From CAZGAQ01 sp964523405 (GTDB lineage: Bacteria; Planctomycetota; Phycisphaerae; UBA1845; Fen-1342): 64,000 bases of DNA. The stretch is taken from contig CAZGAQ010000003.1 in NCBI GenBank assembly GCA_964523405.1, forward strand, positions 186,001 through 250,000, given 5' to 3'. Below the pieces are notes generated by a model that searched no databases, had not been told where the DNA came from, and saw only the letters and a list, made by a program, of their open reading frames with translations. Positions 32,123 through 40,867 of this stretch are shown here, piece by piece; position 1 is the stretch's first letter, and each line of letters opens with the position of its first letter. The translations under genes were made by a program, and so were the position numbers.

Positions 32123-32833
32123 CTATGGTAGCTCCGAGGGACTCTCGGGCAAGCGGAAGGCGTAGCCCACGCCGCGCACGGTGTGGACGTACTCCGCGGC
32201 GGCACCGAGCTTCTTGCGGAGGGCCGCGATATGGACATCCATGGCGCGATTGGTGATCCCGGCCCCGGTGCCGATCACGGTATCGATCAGTTGTTCGCGC
32301 GTGAGCACGCGGCCGCGGGCGGCCAGCAGTGCGGCGAGGATACGGAACTCGGTCGCGGTGACCTCGACCGGCTGGCCGGCAACCTGAACCTCGTGGCGGC
32401 CGTGGTCGAGCACCACGGGCCCGCTGGTAAGAACGTCGCCGACCGCATCCCCGCCCTGCTGGCGGCGGAGAACCGCGGCGACGCGGGCGAGCAGCAGTTT
32501 CACGGAGAAAGGCTTGCGCACGTAGTCGTCCGCGCCGAGCGCGAAGCCGACGAGCTCGTCATCGTCGGCGGCCTTGGCTGTGAGCATAATGACGGGAATG
32601 CCGGCGGTGCGCGGGTCGCGCTTGAGGCGCCGGGCGACCTCGTCGCCGGAGAGCTTGGGGAGCATGCGATCAAGAATGACGAGGTCCGGCGGCTGGCGAC
32701 AGGCTTCGGCGATAGCGCGCTCGCCGTCCTCGGCACGGCGACAGGCATAGCCCTCGCGCTGCAGGTGGTAGCTGACGAGGTCAGCGAGGTCGACCTCGTC
32801 TTCGACAATCAGGACGGAGGCGGAGGACGTCAT
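32123..32833 (-). CDS. PhoB/OmpR-family response regulator
   Basis: The 236-residue protein begins MTSSASVLIVEDEVDLADLV. The acidic pocket is E11-D12 and the phospho-acceptor is D55 in VILDRMLPKLSG; the switch residues are LTAKA and YVRKPFS. Residues about 135-230 form a winged helix of OmpR type (TATEFRILAALLAARGRVLT, NRAMDVHIAALRKKLG, VRGVGYAFRL). It is immediately upstream of the kinase gene and forms a two-gene operon with it. The longer frame upstream of ATG 32833 is arginine-rich and unsupported. Confidence 0.95.
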   Translation of the reverse strand: MTSSASVLIVEDEVDLADLVSYHLQREGYACRRAEDGERAIAEACRQPPDLVILDRMLPKLSGDEVARRLKRDPRTAGIPVIMLTAKAADDDELVGFALGADDYVRKPFSVKLLLARVAAVLRRQQGGDAVGDVLTSGPVVLDHGRHEVQVAGQPVEVTATEFRILAALLAARGRVLTREQLIDTVIGTGAGITNRAMDVHIAALRKKLGAAAEYVHTVRGVGYAFRLPESPSELP

Positions 32834-33120
32834 CGCGCTGGCGCTCCGTAGTGGGGTGATTCCGGCGTGAGGAGCAACGGCTCGAGGCCGGCACCACCCA
32901 GCGGCGATTCTGGAGCCACGGGGCGAGTATCGCAACGAATCATGTGCGGGCAATGAGGGTTGTGCAAAGATTCGTGCGGGGGCACGTCGAAAGCGAGCAC
33001 GGGACCGGGAGCGTGCAAGCGCTTCCGTAACCGAGCACGGAATGAGAGGTTCCGGCCCTAATTCTCTTGTGTACAGCCGGTTAAGTACCTGTCACTTGCG
33101 GCCATTATCCGACCTGAAAA
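32834..33120. other. Gene-free interval between the response regulator and dnaG
   Basis: The two flanking genes are divergent. No coding frame or structured RNA is convincing here; the two promoters must lie in this gap (32834-33243), and the dnaG one is recognised at 33121-33149. Confidence 0.6.
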
Positions 33121-33149
33121 TTGACCCTCGCCCAATAATGCGTTATACT
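33121..33149 (+). promoter_or_regulatory. Strong sigma-70-type promoter upstream of dnaG
   Basis: TTGACC (33121-33126) and TATACT (33144-33149) are 17 nt apart, 5/6 matches to both consensus hexamers. The sequence around them (AATAATGCGTTATACTAG) is AT-rich against its surroundings. The leader to the start codon at 33244 would be about 85 nt. Confidence 0.75.
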
Positions 33150-33243
33150 AGTTAGTTTCCTGTGGACGCCGCGCTGGCAGCGGGGCGGTAGCGGCGAGCG
33201 GGTTGGGCTGCGGCGCGACACCTGCGGATCACCACAACAGTAC

Positions 33244-35085
33244 ATGGACAAGTCCCTAAAAGACCGGGTCTTAGAGACCATAGACATCGTCGAGGTGATC
33301 GGCGAGCGCGTCGCGTTGACTCGGCAGGGCAAGGACTTTATCGGGCTATGTCCGTTCCATCCCGACCATAAGCCCTCCATGTCCGTAAGTCCCCGAAAGC
33401 AGATTTTCAAGTGTTGGTCGTGCGGCGCCGGTGGCGATGTCATCCGCTTCGTGCAGATGTTCGACCGCGTGGAGTTCCGCGAGGCGCTGGCTCATCTCGC
33501 GCGCCGCGCGGGGCTCGAGGTCACCAGCTCCCCTGCTGATCGCGAGGCCGCGCAGGTCCGCGAGGAACTTCAGCAGATCGTCACCTGGGCGCGCGAACAC
33601 TTCCGCCGGAACTTGCACGCCACGCCCGCGGGGCAGAACGCACTGGACTATGCCCACCGGCGGGGATTGACGGATGAGACGATTGAGCGGCATGCGCTGG
33701 GTCATGCCCCGGACTCGTGGAACGATCTACTCGATGCCGCCAACCGCGCGCGGCTCCGTCCACGGCTTCTGGAACTGGCTGGGCTGAGCGCGCACAATGA
33801 ACGCAAGGCGTACGATCGTTTCCGCAACCGCCTGATCTTCCCGATCGCGGATGCGCTGGGGCGCGCGGTCGCGTTCGGCGGGCGCACGCTGGGTGACGAT
33901 CCGGCAAAGTATCTCAACTCGCCGGAGACACCGCTGTTCAGCAAGTCGCGCATCCTCTATGCCTTCGACTTGGCGCGGAAGCCGATCGAAGAGGCGAATG
34001 CGGCCATCGTGGTCGAGGGGTACATGGATGCCGTCCTGCTGCACCAGTTCGGCTTCCGGAATGTGGTGGCCACGCTCGGCACCGCAATGACCGGCGCGCA
34101 TGCGAAGCTGCTGCGGCCGCGGGCCGCGACGCTGTATCTGTGCTTCGACGGGGACGAGGCGGGATTCAAGGCTGCGGATCGCGGCGTTGAGGTCGCGCTG
34201 CAGACGCAAACGGACGTGCGCGTCGTGCTATTGCCGGGCGGGCAGGACCCGGCTGATTGCGTGCTGGCGGACGGGGCGGAGGGTTTCGCGGGGCACTTGA
34301 AGGGGGCGGTCGACGCGCTAGAATTCAAGTGGTCACAGACACTTAAGGCGTTTGGCGCCGGAGGTCAACAGGCGAAGCGAATCGCCCTCGAGAAGTACCT
34401 GCACTTCGTGGCCGGGGCAACCCTTGCAGGCGGATTGGACCCGCTGCAGCAGAACCTGCTTATCGGGCGGTTGAGCGATCTGCTCGGTGTGCCAGCGGGT
34501 TCAGTGTTCGAGCTGCTCGCGGGCGCGAAGCGGACGTTGGCCCGTGAACCCTCCCGGGCGGTGGCCGAACAAGAAGGTGCGTCCGATTACGAAGGGTCGT
34601 TGCGGGCTCTGCCGGCGGGGCTGGTGACGGCCTGCGAGACGGTATTTGGACTGCTGCTGACGTGCCCGCGCGCGTGGCGGGGGATCGATGATACGATCGT
34701 TCGCGCGGTCGCATATTCTCAGACCTGGCAGCAGTTATATAGCGTGTTCCTTGATGTTCATGCGGACGTAGGTGAATACTCAGTGGGGGAAGTCATGGCG
34801 CGCTGCGAGGACAGCGCCCTGTGCGAGTTGGTCAGCCGCGCGAGCGCCCGTGTTACGGGCGTGACAGCGGCGGAAGAAGAGCTGAGCGTGGTACAACAGC
34901 GGCTGGCGGACGAGCTGGCATTGCTGCAAATGAGCGACCTGCGGGAGCGTCTGCCCAAGGCGGGGCCGGACACCGCAGGCGAGGATCTGTTCGCCGCCCT
35001 GCGCGCGGCGGCGCGCAAGCATGAGTCACCCGTGCCGGCGGAATGCCGCTGGAATGCGGCGACGCCGGCACCGAGTGCGCGCTAG
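33244..35085 (+). CDS. dnaG: DNA primase
   Basis: The 613-residue protein makes RNA primers for replication. The N-terminal zinc-binding domain has C36-PF-H39 and C57-WS-C60 (CHC2 type). The catalytic core shows VAFGGRTLGDDPAKYLNSPE, VVEGYMDAV (TOPRIM glutamate) and LCFDGDEAGFKAAD (TOPRIM DxD). The C-terminal region is helical and poorly conserved, as expected for the helicase-binding part. It lies 133 nt upstream of rpoD in the same direction, the classic macromolecular-synthesis order without rpsU. There is no clear Shine-Dalgarno before ATG 33244; a few bases around it are AT-rich. Confidence 0.96.
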   Translation: MDKSLKDRVLETIDIVEVIGERVALTRQGKDFIGLCPFHPDHKPSMSVSPRKQIFKCWSCGAGGDVIRFVQMFDRVEFREALAHLARRAGLEVTSSPADREAAQVREELQQIVTWAREHFRRNLHATPAGQNALDYAHRRGLTDETIERHALGHAPDSWNDLLDAANRARLRPRLLELAGLSAHNERKAYDRFRNRLIFPIADALGRAVAFGGRTLGDDPAKYLNSPETPLFSKSRILYAFDLARKPIEEANAAIVVEGYMDAVLLHQFGFRNVVATLGTAMTGAHAKLLRPRAATLYLCFDGDEAGFKAADRGVEVALQTQTDVRVVLLPGGQDPADCVLADGAEGFAGHLKGAVDALEFKWSQTLKAFGAGGQQAKRIALEKYLHFVAGATLAGGLDPLQQNLLIGRLSDLLGVPAGSVFELLAGAKRTLAREPSRAVAEQEGASDYEGSLRALPAGLVTACETVFGLLLTCPRAWRGIDDTIVRAVAYSQTWQQLYSVFLDVHADVGEYSVGEVMARCEDSALCELVSRASARVTGVTAAEEELSVVQQRLADELALLQMSDLRERLPKAGPDTAGEDLFAALRAAARKHESPVPAECRWNAATPAPSAR

Positions 35086-35218
35086 TTACAACTTTGGCGT
35101 GGCGCGGGTCGCGGAGTATGCCGCGGCATCGCGAAAGGCGGGGAGCGAAGTGGGAGCGTAGGATGCTCCCGGACCGGCCCGTGAGGCGGTTCGATGTGTA
35201 CAACTGGGAGAGTCTTTG

Positions 35219-36913
35219 ATGGTAGCGGTACAGCCTGACATTGACCCGATCGAGCAAAGCGTTAACGAGCTAATCGAGAAGGGCAAGCGCCGGCGTTACC
35301 TGACGTGGGAAGAGCTCAACGAGACTCTTCCCGACGAGGCGATTTCCCCTGAGAAGCTCGAGAGCGTGCTCAACCGCATTGAGCAATCGGGCATCCAGAT
35401 GATCGACGAGATCGAGGCGGACAAAATCCGCGAGGCCAACCGCAAGCCCGGTGGCACCCTCGAGCCCGGCGAGAACATCGACGAGGTCACCGAGGTCGAC
35501 CTGACCGACACCGCGACCCGCCGCGTGGACGACCCCGTGCGCATGTACCTCACCCAAATGGGTGAGATCCCCCTCCTCACCCGCGAACAGGAGATCGCGC
35601 TCGCCAAGAAGATCGAACTCACCCGCATGGCGTTCCGCCGGCGGATTCTCGAAAACGACTTCTGCATCCAGCAGGCGATCGAAACCATGCAGGCCGTCGC
35701 GGATGGCCGCATGCCCTTCGACCGCACGATGAAAATCTCCACGACGGAGAGCATGGCCAAGAGCACGATCATCAAGCGGCTCCCGGCCAATCTCGCGACC
35801 GTCCGTAAACTGCTCGAGCTGAACCGGGGCGACTGGGCGATTGTGCGCGACACGCGCACGCCCGGCGCCGCGCGCAAGGCCGCCCACCAGCGCATGGTGC
35901 AGCGTCGCCGCCGCGCCGTGACCCTGCTCGAAGAGCTGTCGCTGCGCACCAGCCGCATCATCCCGATGATGCGCAAGCTGGCGTCGATGGTGCAGAAAAT
36001 GGAGCAGCTCCAAGGCGAGCTGAAGGACCGCGCCGCTTCGCTGCCAGCGGAAGACATCGACGCGATGAAGGAGGAACTGAGCGGCCTGATCGAGTTGGTC
36101 TCGGAAGGGCCGGAGGATCTCCGCAAGCGCGTCGACGAAGCCCGCAAGGTCTTCGGCGAGTATGAAGAGGCGAAGCGGAAGCTGGCCGGCGGCAACTTGC
36201 GCCTGGTCGTATCGATCGCGAAGAAGTACCGCAACCGTGGGCTGTCCTTCCTCGACATCATTCAGGAAGGCAACACGGGCCTGATGCGGGCGGTCGACAA
36301 GTACGAGTACCGCCGCGGCTACAAGTTCAGCACGTACGCGACGTGGTGGATTCGCCAAGCCATCACCCGCGCGATCGCGGACCACGCCCGGACGATTCGC
36401 ATCCCCGTCCACATGATCGAGACGATGAGCAAGCTGCGGAACATCTCCAAGCGGCTGCTCCAGGAACTGCACCGCGAGCCGACGATCGAGGAAATCGCCA
36501 AGGAAGCCAAGATGCCGGTTTCCGAGGCGCGGCGCGTAATGAAGATCAGCCGGCACCCAATTTCGCTGGATCGCCCCGTCGGCGAGAGCGAAGACAGCTA
36601 CTTCGGCGACTTCATCGAAGACGAGAAGGCCGAGAGCCCGGTGTTCAGCGCGTCGAGCGACATGCTGAAGGACCGGATCGAGGCGGTGCTCAAGACGCTG
36701 ACGTACCGCGAGCGCGAGATCATCAAGTTGCGTTACGGCATCGGCGACGGCTATACGTACACGCTCGAAGAAGTGGGCAAGATCTTCAAGGTCACCCGCG
36801 AGCGCGTGCGGCAGGTCGAGGCGAAGGCCATCCGCAAGCTGCAGCACCCGGTGCGGGCGCGCAAGCTGCAGGGCTTCCTCGATGCGGCCAAGTCGGGCGC
36901 GACGCCGACGTAG
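35219..36913 (+). CDS. rpoD: RNA polymerase primary sigma factor RpoD
   Basis: The 564-residue protein has region 1.1 at the N-terminus (PIEQSVNELIEKGKRR) and region 1.2 (DDPVRMYLTQMGEIPLLTRE). A charged insert of about 200 residues is followed by region 2 (GNLRLVVSIAKKYRNRGLSF, then YKFSTYATWWIRQAITRAI with 2.4 contacts), region 3 (RIPVHMIETMSKLRNISKRL) and region 4.2 (LEEVGKIFKVTRERVRQVEA). These mark the housekeeping sigma. ATG 35219 is supported by GGGAG 8 nt upstream; the TTG just before it is not used. A perfect hairpin follows at 36955-36978. Confidence 0.97.
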   Translation: MVAVQPDIDPIEQSVNELIEKGKRRRYLTWEELNETLPDEAISPEKLESVLNRIEQSGIQMIDEIEADKIREANRKPGGTLEPGENIDEVTEVDLTDTATRRVDDPVRMYLTQMGEIPLLTREQEIALAKKIELTRMAFRRRILENDFCIQQAIETMQAVADGRMPFDRTMKISTTESMAKSTIIKRLPANLATVRKLLELNRGDWAIVRDTRTPGAARKAAHQRMVQRRRRAVTLLEELSLRTSRIIPMMRKLASMVQKMEQLQGELKDRAASLPAEDIDAMKEELSGLIELVSEGPEDLRKRVDEARKVFGEYEEAKRKLAGGNLRLVVSIAKKYRNRGLSFLDIIQEGNTGLMRAVDKYEYRRGYKFSTYATWWIRQAITRAIADHARTIRIPVHMIETMSKLRNISKRLLQELHREPTIEEIAKEAKMPVSEARRVMKISRHPISLDRPVGESEDSYFGDFIEDEKAESPVFSASSDMLKDRIEAVLKTLTYREREIIKLRYGIGDGYTYTLEEVGKIFKVTRERVRQVEAKAIRKLQHPVRARKLQGFLDAAKSGATPT

Positions 36914-36954
36914 CGCGCGGGCCAGTCAGCCCCCCTACTGACACAACGACCACC

Positions 36955-36978
36955 GCGGCCGGGCGATGTCCCGGCCGC
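36955..36978 (+). terminator. Terminator after rpoD
   Basis: GCGGCCGGG-CGATGT-CCCGGCCGC is a perfect 9-bp stem, followed by AGTGCATTTTAGG. It lies 41 nt after the rpoD stop codon. Confidence 0.7.
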
Positions 36979-37016
36979 AGTGCATTTTAGGAAGGAATGG
37001 GACACGACGCGGGAGA

Positions 37017-37685
37017 TCAGGGCTCGCGGCGGCGCAGAAAGACGATGATCGCGACGAGGAGCTGCGCGACGCCGAAGCTGAGCGCGATGCCGCCGAACCA
37101 GGCCGTGGAGAGGGATTCGTCGTGCCGGTACAGCGTCGCGCGCACGACCACGGTCAGGGCGAGCGGCGCGGCGATCGCAATCGCGGTCGCAATGGCAGGG
37201 TTCCGCAGCAACACCGATCCCAGCCAGCCGGTCCCGTAGACCAGCACACTCACGAACAGCAAAACCAGCGCGGTGTGATCACAGAATCCCGGCCCGTCGG
37301 CGGCGGGGCTCAGAAGCAACAGGGGATAGTCGATCACCCAAATCGTCAGGGCCCCAAGCAGCGTCAGGAGCAGCTTGCTGGCCAGGACGAGCGCACGCCG
37401 GGCCGGCAGCATGGCCAGAAACTCCGCAGAGCGATCCGAACGCTCACCGGCCACGGCATTGCCGGCCAGCACCGCAATCGTGAGCTGCGAGAGCACGAGG
37501 CTCATGAATGCCCCGCCCGCCCACACCTCGCACCACGTGACGGACACGCCGGGCCGGCGCCACGCGTCCCAGGCCGCGATGGCCGGGATCGCAAGCAGCA
37601 TCGACACGAGGATCAGTGCGCCGGTCAGCAAGACGCCGCGATTGAGGTGGTAGTCCTTCCACAGCAGCATGCGAAACTGACTCAT
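37017..37685 (-). CDS. ABC-2 type membrane permease
   Basis: The 222-residue protein has about six hydrophobic segments (LTGALILVSMLLAIPAIAAW, AFMSLVLSQLTIAVLAGNAVAG, LLLTLLGALTIWVIDYPLLL, VLLFVSVLVYGTGWLGSVLL, IALSFGVAQLLVAIIVFL), as in ABC-2 exporters. AGERSDRSAEFLAMLPARR lies in the cytoplasmic loop common to this family. It overlaps the ATPase gene by 4 nt (ATGA) and is the last of the GntR-ATPase-permease operon, the YtrA-like arrangement. Such systems export or respond to cell-wall-active compounds in other bacteria. The substrate is unknown here. Confidence 0.85.
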   Translation of the reverse strand: MSQFRMLLWKDYHLNRGVLLTGALILVSMLLAIPAIAAWDAWRRPGVSVTWCEVWAGGAFMSLVLSQLTIAVLAGNAVAGERSDRSAEFLAMLPARRALVLASKLLLTLLGALTIWVIDYPLLLLSPAADGPGFCDHTALVLLFVSVLVYGTGWLGSVLLRNPAIATAIAIAAPLALTVVVRATLYRHDESLSTAWFGGIALSFGVAQLLVAIIVFLRRREP

Positions 37686-38590
37686 GCCGTCGCCCTCCGG
37701 CCGCGAATGAAGTCCTTGAAAACCTCTTCGAGCCCGACGTCCTGCACTTCGACGCTTTGCACGGGATAATCACGACGGATCGTCTCGAGCAATGGTGCGG
37801 CGAAGTCGCGCACAGTGAGCAGCCACTCGCGGCCGCGAATCGCCTGCCAGATCGTGCCCGGCGGCGGCGCGGCGATCGCGGCGCCGTCCCGCAATACGGC
37901 CCGCAGACGCTTCGTGCCGCTGACGAGCGTGTCGGTCGGGCAGACGGCCACCAATTGCCCCTGGTCGATGATGCCCACGGTGTCGGCCAGGCGCTGCACG
38001 TCCGACAGCGTGTGACTGGAGAACAGCACCGTCCGCGGGCGATCGCACAGACTCCGCAAGACGCCGTCGAGGAACTCCTCGCGCATCAAGGGGTCAAGGC
38101 CGGCCGTGGGCTCGTCGAGAATCAGAACGTCCGGTTCGTGCGCAAGCGCGACGAGCAGGGAGAGCTTGGCCAAGCCGCCCTTGGAGAGGTGCCTGACGCG
38201 TTTGTCGAGACTGAGTTCGAAGAGTCGGAGGAGCTCCTTACAGCGTGCGTCGTTCCACTCCGGGTAGAACGGCCGGCACAGGGCGAGCACGTCCTCGACG
38301 CGCATCGAGCGGTAGATGGTCGGCGTCTCGGGGACGTAGCCGACGCACCGCCGCATCGTGAGCGGGTCGACCGTCACATCTACGCCCAGCACGCGAGCCT
38401 TCCCCGCCGTCATATCCAGCAGCCCCATCAGCATCTTGATGGTGGTCGACTTGCCGGCACCGTTGGGGCCGATGAAGCCGAAGGTCGAGCCGACGGGGAT
38501 GCGGAGCGTGAGGTCGCGGACGGCCTCCTGGCGGCCGAAGCGGCGCGAAACACGGAGCATCTCGATCCCGTACGCGGGTTGGGTACTCAT
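37682..38590 (-). CDS. ABC transporter ATP-binding protein (ABC-2 type)
   Basis: The 302-residue protein has Walker A GPNGAGKSTTIKMLMG, signature LSKGGLAKLSLLVALAHEPD, Walker B VLILDEPTAGLDPLMRE and switch histidine FSSHTLSDVQ, as in CcmA/NatA-type ATPases of ABC-2 exporters. The C-terminal 80 residues are a regulatory extension. It overlaps GntR (ATGA) at its start and the permease at its end. The two half-transporter genes and the regulator are evidently co-translated. Confidence 0.93.
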   Translation of the reverse strand: MSTQPAYGIEMLRVSRRFGRQEAVRDLTLRIPVGSTFGFIGPNGAGKSTTIKMLMGLLDMTAGKARVLGVDVTVDPLTMRRCVGYVPETPTIYRSMRVEDVLALCRPFYPEWNDARCKELLRLFELSLDKRVRHLSKGGLAKLSLLVALAHEPDVLILDEPTAGLDPLMREEFLDGVLRSLCDRPRTVLFSSHTLSDVQRLADTVGIIDQGQLVAVCPTDTLVSGTKRLRAVLRDGAAIAAPPPGTIWQAIRGREWLLTVRDFAAPLLETIRRDYPVQSVEVQDVGLEEVFKDFIRGRRATA

Positions 38591-39036
38591 TGCGTGGTCC
38601 CCGTACTAGGTGGCGTCTCGCCATTCTGCGCAGGCGCCGGGTCGGATCGGCTGTGCGGGACACCGGGTTGGCCGTCGGCCAAGGCACGCTCAAACGCAGC
38701 GCGAATGTCGCCGGGCGGCATGGCCAGCCGGCGGGCGGCGCGGATGGCTTTGGCAAAGGTCGCCTGGATCGCGGCCTCGGACCGCGCGCGGGCACCGGCC
38801 GCACCGTGGGCCGTCACGATCATCCCAAGTCCTTTGCGGGCCTGGATTAATCCCTCGCGTTCGAGCGTCTCGTACGCCCGCTGGATGGTGTTGGGATTGA
38901 CGACCAGCTCCAGGGCGAGCGCCCGCAACGAGGGGATCATCTCCCCCGGCTGGTACACTCCCGTGACGACGCCGGAGCGGATGTGCTCGGCGATCTGCAG
39001 GTAGACGGGCACGGGGCTGTGTGGGTCCAGGGGCAT
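38587..39036 (-). CDS. GntR family regulator, YtrA type
   Basis: The 149-residue protein has a GntR winged helix: VPVYLQIAEHIRSGVVTGVY, then IPSLRALALELVVNPNTIQR and AYETLEREGLIQARKGLG. It has a short C-terminal tail instead of a large ligand domain, typical of YtrA-like regulators. It is the first gene of the ABC-2 operon and is preceded by a perfect operator-like palindrome at 39055-39074. The C-terminal tail is Ala/Pro/Ser-rich. Autorepression with induction by a membrane-active compound is the usual model for this type; here it is inference. Confidence 0.9.
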   Translation of the reverse strand: MPLDPHSPVPVYLQIAEHIRSGVVTGVYQPGEMIPSLRALALELVVNPNTIQRAYETLEREGLIQARKGLGMIVTAHGAAGARARSEAAIQATFAKAIRAARRLAMPPGDIRAAFERALADGQPGVPHSRSDPAPAQNGETPPSTGTTQ

Positions 39037-39054
39037 TGTCGTATCCCGGGCAAC

Positions 39055-39074
39055 TGCACTAGCTAACTAGTGCA
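39055..39074 (-). promoter_or_regulatory. Palindromic GntR operator candidate
   Basis: TGCACTAG-CTAA-CTAGTGCA is a perfect 8+8-bp palindrome centred 28 nt upstream of the GntR start codon. A TATAGT -10-like element on the minus strand touches its far side at 39074-39079. Confidence 0.7.
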
Positions 39075-39190
39075 CTATAGCACAGGAATCGGGCGCGTGC
39101 AAATGGGGCCTCATAGGAGATACGGAAATCGGGGGGTGGGGGCGCGGTGCAGGAAGGCGCCAGGGAAGAGAGGATGGGGTGGGAAAGACG

Positions 39191-39253
39191 CTGGGCTGAA
39201 GCCGGCGGGCGCGACTCGTGTCACCGAGTCACGCGGCGCCGGCCTCGGCCCAG
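39191..39253 (+). repeat. 63-bp hairpin repeat, family C copy 2
   Basis: CTGGGCTGAAGCCGGCG (39191-39207) and CGCCGGCCTCGGCCCAG (39237-39253) pair at 15 of 17 positions plus one G-T wobble. They enclose a 29-nt loop with an inner GACTCG/CGAGTC stem. Stem and loop lengths equal those of the copy at 27940-28002. It lies in the gene-free gap 39037-39389. Confidence 0.72.
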
Positions 39254-39284
39254 CCCACTAGCTCCAGGAATCCTCGTTGACGTT

Positions 39285-39313
39285 CAACGTCGGCCACGGG
39301 GGGCCGACGCTAC
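39285..39313 (+). repeat. 30-bp hairpin repeat, family B copy 4
   Basis: TCAACGTCGGCCACGGGGGG, then CCGACGCTAC. It is nearly identical to the copy at 12687-12716. The sequence just after it repeats CGCTACG at 39308, 39337, 39366 and 39388, spaced 29, 29 and 22 bp. Confidence 0.7.
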
Positions 39314-39389
39314 GCGCCGGTCGCATTTCGTCCAGGCGCTACGCGCGTACGGCGATTCAGCTGGACGCTACGCACAACGAGCGGACACG

Positions 39390-40697
39390 CTACGGATACA
39401 GCAGGTACTTCGCGCGTTGGGCGCGGAACTCCTCCACGCCCTTCCGCCACGCGGCCAGCACTTCGTCCAGCGGGCGGTCTGCCTCGAAGAGCTTGCGGAT
39501 CTCGTCCGTGCCGCAGACCTTGTCGAACATCTTGTCGCGGTCGCCGTCGAACATCTTCGTGTCGGGATAGAGCTTGCGGATGGCGTCCATGATGTGGAAC
39601 TGGATCGGCGTCAGCTCGACCCGCGCGTGGTCCGTGAGCAGCACGTGCACGCCGCCGCAGGTCTTCTTCGCATAGCGGCCGTAGTACGGCTGGAAGTACA
39701 GTGGGCGGAAGTACACGCCGGGCAGGTGACGGGCATTGAGGTTGTCGGCCAGCTTCTGGGGCTCGATGTCGGGCGTGCCGACCACTTCAAACGGCAGCGT
39801 GTAGCCGACGCCCTCGCTGACGACCTTGAGTTCGCCCATGATGCCGGTCGCGGCGTAGTACAGCGAAGTGTCGGCCCGCGGGACGTGCGGCGAGGTCGGC
39901 ACCCAGACCAGGCCGGTCTGGTCGAACTCCATGTTCCGCTTCCAGCCGGTCATCTTGATGACGGTCAGGTCGCACTTCGCGCCGTTGGGCAGCCAGCCCT
40001 CGCCGTTGATCATCTCGGCCACTTCACCCACGGTCATGCCGTGCAGATACGGAATCGGCAGGTGACCGACGAACGACTGGAACTTGAGGTCCAGCGGGCG
40101 ACCTTCGATGCGTTCGCCGCCAAGCGGATTCGGGCGGTCGAGTACGACCAGGCCCAGTTTGTGCTCGGCCGCGGCTTCCATCGCGATGGCCAGCGTGCTG
40201 ATGAACGTGTATGAGCGCGAGCCGATGTCCTGCACGTCGTAGACGAGGACGTCGACGCCTTCCAGCATCTCTGGCGTCGGGTGGCGGGTCTTGCCGTACA
40301 GCGAATATGCGGGCAGACCGGTGACGGAGTCCTTGGCGTCTTCGACTTTGTCGCCGGCGGGGGTCTCGCCGCGCAGGCCGTGCTCGGGCCCATAGAGGGC
40401 GACGAGCTTCACGTCCTTGGCGGCGAAGAGCACGTCGATCGTGGCCCGCAAATCGCCGGTCAGGCCGGTGGGGTTCGTGATGAGCCCGACGCGCTTGCCC
40501 TTCAGCGGCTTGAAGTCATCGGCGATGAGCTGGTCGACACCCAGGCGTACCTTGGCCGGCGGGACGGCGGCGCCCGCATCCGTAGATGGCGCCGGCTTTG
40601 CCGGTTCTGCAGCCGGCGCGACGGCCACGGCGCCCAGCGTCACCAATCCCGCGAGCACACCCGACAGAACACAATGCGACATGCGGACAGGAACCAT
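39390..40697 (-). CDS. DUF1343 / NamZ-like exo-beta-N-acetylmuramidase
   Basis: The 435-residue protein (439 if ATG 40709 is used) has an N-terminal signal peptide (CVLSGVLAGLVTLGAVAVAPAA). It then shows the DUF1343 signatures KGKRVGLITNPTGLT, GPEHGLRGETPAGD, DVLVYDVQDIGSRSYTFIST and VVLDRPNPLGG. NamZ (GH171) in this family cleaves terminal N-acetylmuramic acid from muropeptides and is used in peptidoglycan recycling. ATG 40697 has GGAG 6 nt upstream, so it is preferred to ATG 40709. It is exported, so it would act on extracellular or periplasmic peptidoglycan. No other recycling gene lies near. Confidence 0.87.
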   Translation of the reverse strand: MVPVRMSHCVLSGVLAGLVTLGAVAVAPAAEPAKPAPSTDAGAAVPPAKVRLGVDQLIADDFKPLKGKRVGLITNPTGLTGDLRATIDVLFAAKDVKLVALYGPEHGLRGETPAGDKVEDAKDSVTGLPAYSLYGKTRHPTPEMLEGVDVLVYDVQDIGSRSYTFISTLAIAMEAAAEHKLGLVVLDRPNPLGGERIEGRPLDLKFQSFVGHLPIPYLHGMTVGEVAEMINGEGWLPNGAKCDLTVIKMTGWKRNMEFDQTGLVWVPTSPHVPRADTSLYYAATGIMGELKVVSEGVGYTLPFEVVGTPDIEPQKLADNLNARHLPGVYFRPLYFQPYYGRYAKKTCGGVHVLLTDHARVELTPIQFHIMDAIRKLYPDTKMFDGDRDKMFDKVCGTDEIRKLFEADRPLDEVLAAWRKGVEEFRAQRAKYLLYP

Positions 40698-40867
40698 CGC
40701 TTTCTCCATGCGTCCCCGCAGGAACCTTCTGCAGAAGGCTGCATATTACCACCGCGCGGGCCGGTTCGCCGCGCCGCGGAGGTGGCCGTAGTTGCGGGCC
40801 GCGGCGCTGACAGACCGTGCGCCCCGGCCTACAATGCCGCCTGAAATGACCTCGTGAGGAGCTCCCC

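Noticed and set aside
35270..36847. Minus-strand open frame of 525 codons
   Set aside because: Antisense of rpoD, whose regions 1-4 are unmistakable.
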